Source: Oxalobacteraceae bacterium
Lineage (GTDB): Bacteria > Pseudomonadota > Gammaproteobacteria > Burkholderiales > Burkholderiaceae_D
NCBI GenBank assembly: GCA_027485535.1
Contig: JAIXQV010000078.1
Location: forward strand, 1-5,131
Reading direction: 5' to 3'
DNA: 5,131 nucleotides
Shown here: positions 1 through 5,131 of the stretch, piece after piece
How positions within the stretch are numbered: position 1 is the first letter of the stretch
Layout of the letters: each line of letters begins with the position of its first letter
Notes under the pieces: generated by a model
Databases searched by the model: none
The model's input: the letters and a program-made list of their open reading frames with translations, nothing else
What the model was told of the DNA's origin: nothing
Program-made: the position numbers and the translations under genes

Positions 1-573
1 GATATCGTCATGCAGGCACTGACCAAGTATCAGTCCGGTGGCTCGGACGCGCTAATGGGTGCGGTAATCACACGCGATAAGGCCTTGCACAGAAAAATCG
101 ATACCGCGCATATGCGGCTAGGCATGGGTGTATCCGCCGATGACACTTACCTTGTCTTGCGCGGCCTGCCGACCATGAAGCTACGCTTTGATGCACATGA
201 CGCCGCTGCGCGCAAGATCGCCGCTTGGTTGCAACAGCGTCCCGAAATCGCGCAAGTGTTACACCCGGCATTGGAAGGTTGCCCGGGGCATGCCATCTGG
301 AAGCGCGACTTCACAGGTGCAGCAGGTTTGTTTTCTGTGCTGTTTAATCCAGCCTACACCGAGGCCCAGACCGATCGTTTCATCGATAGTCTGAAGTTGT
401 TCAAGATTGGCTATAGCTGGGGCGGTGCAAATAGCTTAGTGGTGCCTTACCGAATGACGCAGATTCGTCGGGAGTGGCCGCACGCAGGGCAGTTGGTGAG
501 ATTCAATATTGGCCTGGAAGAGGTTGAGGACTTGATCAATGATCTGACCCAAGCATTTAAAAGCCTTCAATAA
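1..573 (+). CDS. metC: Cystathionine beta-lyase, C-terminal part (5' end cut by window edge)
   Basis: This is the C-terminal 190 residues of a Cys/Met-metabolism PLP-dependent enzyme. Such enzymes cleave cystathionine to homocysteine, pyruvate and ammonia in cytoplasmic methionine synthesis. The reading frame is open from base 1 (D-I-V-M-Q...), so the ATG at 10 is internal and not the start. The motif ALTKYQSGGSDALMG holds the probable Schiff-base lysine (bases 25-27). Further signatures are GYSWGGANSL and the arginine of LVRFNIGLEEVEDL, which in this family binds the substrate carboxylate. About 182 residues follow the lysine, close to the 185 in E. coli MetC, so the C-terminus is full length and roughly 200 N-terminal residues are missing. 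The SWGG-x-x-SL pattern favours MetC over cystathionine gamma-synthase, but a related lyase is possible. The last codons and the TAA stop lie inside an inverted-repeat arm (560-585). The gene converges on serB. Confidence 0.88.
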   Translation, partial: DIVMQALTKYQSGGSDALMGAVITRDKALHRKIDTAHMRLGMGVSADDTYLVLRGLPTMKLRFDAHDAAARKIAAWLQQRPEIAQVLHPALEGCPGHAIWKRDFTGAAGLFSVLFNPAYTEAQTDRFIDSLKLFKIGYSWGGANSLVVPYRMTQIRREWPHAGQLVRFNIGLEEVEDLINDLTQAFKSLQ

Positions 574-665
574 ACAGTTTCTGGCGTTGTTGATGGCGCC
601 TCGCCGTACCTCATGTACTGTCTTCGGCGCCCCCGCCTTGCCAGAAACCGTTTATTGAAGGCTTT
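560..665. repeat. Long inverted repeat, 26-bp arms, spanning the metC stop codon
   Basis: Arms at 560-585 and 640-665 are reverse complements at 25 of 26 positions; the one exception is A576 opposite C649. The left arm contains the last metC codons and its TAA stop (571-573). The 54-base centre has two further nested short pairings: GGCGCC at 595-600 with GGCGCC at 626-631, and GTAC at 606-609 with GTAC at 615-618 around a CTCAT loop. Transcription from either side would give a long imperfect hairpin. In RNA from the serB side the one mismatch becomes a U-G wobble, so all 26 positions can pair. No good T-run follows the stem on either strand (only TTTT then AAA on the minus side), so it is not a textbook intrinsic terminator. 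It could be a dispersed intergenic repeat, a transcript-end stabiliser or a factor-dependent termination region. The repeat is directly visible; its role is inferred. Confidence 0.9.
572..605 (+). repeat. Direct repeat, copy 1 of 2 (period 104 bp)
   Basis: This 34-base stretch aligns without gaps to 676-709. Its last 24 bases (582-605, core GATGGCGCCTCGCC) match at 23 of 24 positions. The first ten are weaker: AAAC is shared and two of the next six bases match. Copy 1 overlaps the stop codon of metC and the left arm and central GGCGCC of the inverted repeat. Confidence 0.85.
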
Positions 666-695
666 ACGCCCGACAAAACTGCTCTTGGCGTTTTT
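666..695 (+). terminator. Weak candidate intrinsic terminator for metC
   Basis: ACGCC (666-670) can pair with GGCGT (687-691), with an optional GA/TC pair inside, and TTTT follows at 692-695. It lies about 95 bases after the metC stop, in the correct orientation. The stem is only five base pairs and the loop is 16 bases, which is poor for an intrinsic terminator. It is listed because it is the only hairpin followed by a T-run in this intergenic region. Confidence 0.25.
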
Positions 696-709
696 GATGG
701 CGCCTCGCC
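676..709 (+). repeat. Direct repeat, copy 2 of 2
   Basis: This is the second copy of the 34-base unit, with the 23/24-identical block at 686-709. It ends 5 bases before the end of serB (its TAG stop occupies 715-717 on the minus strand), so both convergent genes stop inside or beside a copy. Unlike copy 1, it is not followed by the GTAC...GTAC hairpin or by a matching inverted arm, so it looks like a partial or decayed unit of the same repeat family. Confidence 0.85.
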
Positions 710-714
710 TCAAG

Positions 715-1575
715 CTACAAAAACAAACTGATTACGCCATCAAGCCCGGAGTAATTGAGCGCCACATGCGCTTTGGCTTGTACCACCGGTTTGGCGCGAA
801 ACGCAATCGACAAACCCGCCACTGACATCATCGCCAGATCATTGGCACCATCACCGATCACGATAGCAGCTGAGGTGGGCACGCCCAACTCGGCGGACTG
901 TTCGATCACGGTTGATTTTTTGGCTTGAGCATCGACGATATTTCCCAGCACCCGTCCAGTCAGTTTGCCATCAATGACTTCAAGCCGGTTCGCATGGCTA
1001 ACGTCCAACTCGAGTTCATGCTCAAGCCGCTCGGTGAAATAGGTAAAGCCACCGGATACCAGTACGGTGCGCAGGCCAGCTTGTTTCATGGCGTGCAGCA
1101 TGGAATGCGCGCCCAGGGTCAGCTCGAGTCTTTGCTCGAACACACGCGCTAGCGCTGATTCGTCCAAGCCTTTGAGTAGCGCGACGCGACGCTGCAAACT
1201 CTCAGCAAAATCAAGCTCGCCACGCATGGCGGCCTCAGTGATCGCGGCGACCTCGGATTTCAAGCCTTGCATATCCGCGATCTCATCGATGCACTCGATG
1301 GTGATAAGCGTGGAATCCATATCCATCACCAGCAATTTGAAATCATGCAGCTGTAAATCAGCGGGTAGTAATGCGGTGTCGATCTTTGCTTCGTGGCTAA
1401 GCTTTTTAATTAGAGTGGTGGACTGCTCGCTCGGCGCTGAGGGTAAATCTGCGCGCCAAGCCGTGCTGGTGATCATGGTGGGATTGTCGGCGCCAACCTG
1501 CGCTGCGATCAGCGCTACGGTGTGCTCATTGGCGTTGGGGCCTTGTAGTATCAGTTTGGTCGGGTGGATGTTCAT
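715..1575 (-). CDS. serB: Phosphoserine phosphatase SerB
   Basis: This 286-residue HAD-superfamily phosphatase hydrolyses O-phosphoserine to serine, the last step of the phosphorylated serine pathway, in the cytoplasm. Motif I is VMDMDSTL, with nucleophile D85, acid/base D87 and E94 of ITIECIDE in the substrate-binding position. Motif II is VLVSGG with S174. Motif III is the lysine of DAQAKKST (K219 or K220). Motif IV is IGDGANDLAMM with D242 and D246, which bind magnesium. Residues 1 to about 75 form the extra N-terminal region seen in long SerB proteins (ACT-like, poorly conserved); the catalytic domain follows. No key residue is missing. The ATG lies 4 bases after the mfd TGA stop. The only ribosome-binding-like sequence is GAGG at 1578-1581, overlapping that stop and just 2 bases from the ATG, so translational coupling to mfd is likely. 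The TAG stop lies next to the intergenic repeat. Confidence 0.96.
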   Translation of the reverse strand: MNIHPTKLILQGPNANEHTVALIAAQVGADNPTMITSTAWRADLPSAPSEQSTTLIKKLSHEAKIDTALLPADLQLHDFKLLVMDMDSTLITIECIDEIADMQGLKSEVAAITEAAMRGELDFAESLQRRVALLKGLDESALARVFEQRLELTLGAHSMLHAMKQAGLRTVLVSGGFTYFTERLEHELELDVSHANRLEVIDGKLTGRVLGNIVDAQAKKSTVIEQSAELGVPTSAAIVIGDGANDLAMMSVAGLSIAFRAKPVVQAKAHVALNYSGLDGVISLFL

Positions 1576-1579
1576 CGCC

Positions 1580-4500
1580 TCAAGCGGCTAATGCCTTGAT
1601 AGTAGATTTCACCTGCGCCACACGCGCAGCGAGATCGGGCATATTCGCACTGACACGCAGCTTGTCCTGCCCGGATAGCTTTACGTGACGATTTTTTTGT
1701 ACCAGTTCGATAATTCGCATCGGATCGATCGGTGGCTTTGGCTCGAACTGCAGCAGCGCGGATTCTGCATGGGCATCAATCTTCACGATGCCAACGCTGC
1801 GTGCGGCAATACGAAGACGATGTGTCTCGATCAAGGCTTTGACCGGATCGGGCAGCTTGCCAAACCGGTCGATCAACTCTTCTTGCAGATCATCAATGGT
1901 ATCTTGCGTCTCACCGTTGGCAAGTCGCTTGTAAATTGATAAGCGCTCATGCACATCACCGCAGAAATCACTCGGTAGCAGTGCAGGCACATGTAGATTG
2001 ATTTCGGTGGTGCTGGCCAGCGGTGCGGCAAGATCAGGTTCTTTACCATTCTTCAGGGCTTTGACGGCGGCATTCAGCATATCCGCGTACAGCTGAAAAC
2101 CGATCTCAGTCATTTCACCCGATTGGCTCTCGCCCAGTACTTCACCCGCGCCCCGGATTTCCAGATCGTGCATCGCCAAGTAGAAGCCGCTACCGAGTTC
2201 TTCCATTTGCTGAATGGCTTCAAGTCGCCGCTCAGCCAGCTTACCCAGCGTTTGCACATCATGCACCAACAGATAGGCATAAGCTTGGTGGTGGGATCGA
2301 CCAACGCGGCCGCGTAGCTGATGCAACTGCGCCAAACCAAAGCGATCAGCGCGGTGCATGATGATGGTGTTGGCGGTGGGGACGTCAATACCGGTTTCGA
2401 TGATGGTGGTGCAGAGCAGAATATTGAAGCGCTGCTGAACGAAATCGCGCATCACTTTTTCCAGCTCGCGCTCATGCATCTGGCCGTGCGCAATAGCAAT
2501 TCTGGCCTCGGGCAGTAAGGCCTCGAGCTTGGCCTTACGATTGTCGATACTCTCGACTTCATTATGCAGAAAATACACCTGCCCACCACGCTTTAGCTCG
2601 CGTAGGCAAGCCTCGCGAATGACAGATTCCGATTCACCGCGGACAAAGGTTTTGATCGCCAGTCGTTTCTGTGGTGCGGTCGCGATCACTGAGAACTCAC
2701 GCAAGCCTTCGAGTGCCATGCCGAGTGTGCGCGGGATGGGCGTAGCGGTCAGCGTCAACACATCAACCTCGGCGCGCAGCGCTTTTAGCGCTTCTTTCTG
2801 GCGTACACCAAAGCGGTGCTCTTCATCGATGATGACCAAGCCAAGCCGCTGAAATTTCACATCCGGCGAAAGCAGCTTGTGGGTGCCGATCACGATATCG
2901 ATCGTCCCCTCGGCCAAACCTTTTAGCGCTTGCGTAATCTCTTTGCCGGTTCTAAAGCGCGAAAGCTCGGCAATACGTACTGGCCAATCTGCGAAACGAT
3001 CTGCAAAAGTTTGCGCGTGCTGCTCAGCGAGCAAGGTGGTGGGGGCGAGGATGGCAACCTGCTTTCCGCCCATCACCGCAACAAACGCCGCACGCAGCGC
3101 AACCTCTGTCTTGCCGAAGCCAACATCACCGCAGATCAGTCTATCCATCGGCCGGCCTGAGGTCATGTCACCGATCACGGCTTGAATTGCGGCCGATTGA
3201 TCAGGCGTTTCTTCAAAGCCGAAGCTCTCAGCAAAAGCCTCGTAGTCATGCGCCGAATACTGAAATGAATGACCCTGCCGCGCCGCGCGCCGCGCATACA
3301 GATTCAACAGCTCGGCGGCAGTGTCACGGATTTGCTCAGCGGCTTTGCGTTTAGCTTTGTCCCACTGCCCGGAACCCAGCGTATGCAGTGGTGCATCTTC
3401 CGGTGCGGCACCGGCGTAGCGCGAGATCACATGCAGCTGCGATACAGGCACATACAACTGCGACTGCTTCGCATATTCAAGATGCAGGAACTCCGTCTCG
3501 CCCTCGCCGAGATCAAGACTAATCAAGCCCTGATAACGGCCGATGCCGTGATTGATATGCACCACCGGGTCGCCGATCTTCAGCTCAGAGAGATCGCGCA
3601 CCATCGCATCGACTTGCGTCACCGCTTCTTGGCGTTTACGACCGGCGCGGCGGCCACTGCCTGCGTAGAGTTCAGTCTCGGTAATTAAGGCAAGCTTACC
3701 CAGCGGCGCTTGCAGTAATGTGCCGGCATGTAGTGGCGCGACGCACAGCATGAGCGGCTCGGTGCTGGTGATGAAGTCATCCAGACTTTCTGCCACGGTA
3801 ATTGGCAGTGCGTACTCATCGAAGTAGGCGCGCAGTGTTTCGCGACGACCGCCGGAGTCAGCGCAAATCATGACCCGGCGATCACTCTGTTGTATGAAGG
3901 CGCGCAACTGCGCGAGCGGGTCATCGAGGCGGCGATTGACCGCGATATCCGGCACTGGTGCAGATAACTCGCTCACACCCGTAGGCTCTTGCAGAACCCA
4001 ACGACCGTGTGGCTTGAGCTGCGTGAAGAAATCTTCGTCACTGAGGAAGATCGACTCGGGCGGTAGCAAGGGCCGCTCGCGATCGGCTTTCAGGAATTGG
4101 TAGCGCGAGCGGGTGTCAGACCAAAAGCGTTTAATCGCTTCATCAATATCGCCAACCAGGGCAAACACACTGCCTTCAGGAAGGTAATCAAACAGCGTTG
4201 CGGTTTGCTCGAAGAACAATGGCAGGTAGTACTCGATACCTGCCGAGGCGATGCCGTTGCCAATGTCACGATAAATGTTTGTCTTGGATGGATCGCCCTC
4301 GAACACCTCGCGCCAGCGGCCACGGAATGCTGATCTTGCCGCATCATCCATCGGGAATTCGCGACCAGGCAGCAGCCTGACCTCGCGCACTGGATACAGG
4401 GAACGCTGGGTATCAACATCGAAAGTGCGAATGCTCTCGATACTGTCGCCAAACAAGTCGAGTCGATAGGGTAGCGCCGAGCCCATCGGGAATAGATCGA

Positions 4501-5029
4501 TCAAACCACCGCGTATCGAGTACTCGCCGGGCGACATCACCTGACCAACGTGGGCATAACCCGCAATCGTCAGCTGTGATTTGAGCTTTTCTTCGGCCAG
4601 CGTTTCGCCTTGCTTGAAAAAGAAGGTATGCGCAGCAAGAAATACGGGCGGACCCATGCGCAGCAGTGCCGTGGTGGCTGGCGCGATCAGCACGTCGCAC
4701 TGACCGTGCTGTAACTCATGCAGTGTCGCCAGGCGCTCAGACACCAAATCCTGATGCGGCGAGAAGGCGTCGTAGGGCAGTGTTTCCCAATCAGGTAACA
4801 GGTGGGCGCGCAACTCTTGCTCACCACGTTTGCCGAACCAGCTGATTTCGGACAGTAGCCGCTGCGCGGCGGGGGCGTCCGCGACGATCACCACGAGCGT
4901 CTTGTTATCCGCTTTCAATTGATGCGCGGCTTGCGCAAGTACTAATGCCTCGGCAGCCCCGTGCAGAGCGGGAAGTACGAATCGTGTGCCGGACTTCGGC
5001 AGCTGTGGGAAGTGTGCGTCGGGAGACAT
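1580..5029 (-). CDS. mfd: Transcription-repair coupling factor Mfd
   Basis: This is a complete 1149-residue Mfd (E. coli Mfd has 1148). It is an ATP-driven translocase that pushes RNA polymerase off DNA at lesions and recruits UvrA for strand-specific nucleotide excision repair. The N-terminal UvrB-like region covers about residues 15-340, including SPGEYSIRGGLIDLFPMG at 166-183. The RNA-polymerase-interaction (CarD-like) domain is around 480-545, with KIGDPVVHINHGIGRYQGL. The translocase core follows: ETPDQ at 607-611, Walker A GDVGFGKT at 634-641, DEEH at 735-738, TATPIPRT at 761-768 and motif VI QLRGRVGRS at 904-912. The C-terminal regulatory domain runs from about 1000 to the end. All motor motifs are intact. 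The ATG at 5029 aligns with the usual N-terminus, and no other Met occurs before residue 125. No Shine-Dalgarno sequence precedes it; the leader is C-rich. mfd is probably first in an operon with serB and is divergent from an ispD-like gene. Confidence 0.98.
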   Translation of the reverse strand: MSPDAHFPQLPKSGTRFVLPALHGAAEALVLAQAAHQLKADNKTLVVIVADAPAAQRLLSEISWFGKRGEQELRAHLLPDWETLPYDAFSPHQDLVSERLATLHELQHGQCDVLIAPATTALLRMGPPVFLAAHTFFFKQGETLAEEKLKSQLTIAGYAHVGQVMSPGEYSIRGGLIDLFPMGSALPYRLDLFGDSIESIRTFDVDTQRSLYPVREVRLLPGREFPMDDAARSAFRGRWREVFEGDPSKTNIYRDIGNGIASAGIEYYLPLFFEQTATLFDYLPEGSVFALVGDIDEAIKRFWSDTRSRYQFLKADRERPLLPPESIFLSDEDFFTQLKPHGRWVLQEPTGVSELSAPVPDIAVNRRLDDPLAQLRAFIQQSDRRVMICADSGGRRETLRAYFDEYALPITVAESLDDFITSTEPLMLCVAPLHAGTLLQAPLGKLALITETELYAGSGRRAGRKRQEAVTQVDAMVRDLSELKIGDPVVHINHGIGRYQGLISLDLGEGETEFLHLEYAKQSQLYVPVSQLHVISRYAGAAPEDAPLHTLGSGQWDKAKRKAAEQIRDTAAELLNLYARRAARQGHSFQYSAHDYEAFAESFGFEETPDQSAAIQAVIGDMTSGRPMDRLICGDVGFGKTEVALRAAFVAVMGGKQVAILAPTTLLAEQHAQTFADRFADWPVRIAELSRFRTGKEITQALKGLAEGTIDIVIGTHKLLSPDVKFQRLGLVIIDEEHRFGVRQKEALKALRAEVDVLTLTATPIPRTLGMALEGLREFSVIATAPQKRLAIKTFVRGESESVIREACLRELKRGGQVYFLHNEVESIDNRKAKLEALLPEARIAIAHGQMHERELEKVMRDFVQQRFNILLCTTIIETGIDVPTANTIIMHRADRFGLAQLHQLRGRVGRSHHQAYAYLLVHDVQTLGKLAERRLEAIQQMEELGSGFYLAMHDLEIRGAGEVLGESQSGEMTEIGFQLYADMLNAAVKALKNGKEPDLAAPLASTTEINLHVPALLPSDFCGDVHERLSIYKRLANGETQDTIDDLQEELIDRFGKLPDPVKALIETHRLRIAARSVGIVKIDAHAESALLQFEPKPPIDPMRIIELVQKNRHVKLSGQDKLRVSANMPDLAARVAQVKSTIKALAA

Positions 5030-5064
5030 GGCGGGCCGGGTGCGGACCGGGGCGGGCGAAAGGC

Positions 5065-5070
5065 TACAAT
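5065..5070 (+). promoter_or_regulatory. -10-like hexamer, candidate promoter of the divergent ispD-like gene
   Basis: TACAAT, five of six matches to the -10 consensus, lies 33 bases before the ATG at 5104 and would give a leader of about 27 bases. The G-rich sequence upstream offers no good -35 element. TATAGT at 5094-5099 is an alternative, but it would place the transcript start about at the ATG. Confidence 0.35.
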
Positions 5071-5091
5071 GCGACCATTGCGAAAGTCGGA

Positions 5092-5097
5092 ATTATA
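5092..5097 (-). promoter_or_regulatory. Perfect -10 hexamer, candidate mfd-serB promoter
   Basis: The minus strand reads TATAAT here, the sigma-70 -10 consensus. It would start transcription near 5085 and give a leader of about 56 bases before the mfd ATG. The hexamer 17 bases upstream (AAGTTA) matches TTGACA at only two positions, so the -35 element is weak or absent. The promoter lies in the leader of the divergent gene. Confidence 0.45.
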
Positions 5098-5103
5098 GTT
5101 GAG

Positions 5104-5131
5104 ATGAGCTTCCCTAACTTTGTTGCGCTGA
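5104..5131 (+). CDS. ispD: Start of a divergent gene, probably IspD (cut by window edge)
   Basis: Nine codons (MSFPNFVAL) and one further base are visible. The sequence fits the start of 2-C-methyl-D-erythritol 4-phosphate cytidylyltransferase, which in this family opens with a beta strand of the type FVALIPAAG leading into the nucleotide-binding loop. That enzyme makes CDP-methylerythritol in the non-mevalonate isoprenoid pathway. The position, divergent from mfd, is also where betaproteobacteria often carry ispD-ispF. The diagnostic glycine-rich loop is beyond the window, so the name rests on a short match plus gene order. No strong ribosome-binding site is visible; GAG lies immediately before the ATG. 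Confidence 0.55.

Noticed and set aside
574..714. tRNA, small RNA gene or CRISPR array in the metC-serB gap
   Set aside because: No cloverleaf and no regularly spaced repeat-spacer pattern is present; there are only two direct copies and one inverted pair.
613..825. 70-codon plus-strand open frame across the intergenic repeat and the serB end
   Set aside because: It starts in the repeat loop and runs antisense into the serB C-terminus; no ribosome-binding site or family resemblance is visible.
1067..1591. 174-codon open frame on the plus strand opposite serB
   Set aside because: It is antisense to the conserved catalytic region of serB, is serine- and alanine-rich with no recognisable domain, and is best explained as a shadow of serB codon bias.
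3269..3688. 139-codon open frame on the plus strand opposite mfd
   Set aside because: It lies opposite the intact polymerase-interaction and linker region of mfd and shows no recognisable motif or ribosome-binding site.
4090..4452. 120-codon minus-strand open frame overlapping mfd in another frame
   Set aside because: mfd is continuous and full length here, so this frame is an out-of-frame shadow; its sequence is low in recognisable structure.
5036..5050. Possible GC-rich hairpin (CCGGG...ACCGG) before mfd
   Set aside because: Only three contiguous pairs form next to the loop before a G-G clash, so it is better explained by GC richness and G-runs.

Overview
The window looks like chromosomal core DNA from a betaproteobacterium. 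The evidence is the protein character, the moderately high GC, and the order metC end / serB / mfd / divergent ispD-like start. The serB-mfd-ispD neighbourhood is familiar from betaproteobacterial chromosomes. The genus cannot be fixed from this sequence alone; a Nitrosomonadales or Burkholderiales relative would fit.

Layout from left to right: (1) 1-573, plus strand, is the C-terminal half of a PLP-dependent cystathionine beta-lyase (metC), cut by the window edge just before its catalytic lysine. (2) 574-714 is a short intergenic region between two convergent genes. It is almost entirely repeat: a 26-bp near-perfect inverted repeat (560-585 / 640-665) that includes the metC stop codon, plus a 34-bp direct repeat (572-605 / 676-709) that ends just short of the serB stop codon. 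(3) 715-1575, minus strand, is complete serB, phosphoserine phosphatase. (4) 1580-5029, minus strand, is complete mfd, the transcription-repair coupling factor, lying 4 bases upstream of serB in one apparent operon. (5) 5030-5103 is the divergent promoter region, with a G-rich block next to the mfd start and two -10-like hexamers facing each other. (6) 5104-5131, plus strand, is a nine-codon gene start, probably ispD.

Mfd removes stalled RNA polymerase and recruits UvrA. SerB performs the last step of serine synthesis. MetC makes homocysteine for methionine. Apart from the co-transcription of mfd and serB no functional link is evident; these are housekeeping genes. I found no undescribed protein system here. 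The part that ordinary genes do not explain is the nested repeat between metC and serB, followed by the compact mfd/ispD intergenic region.
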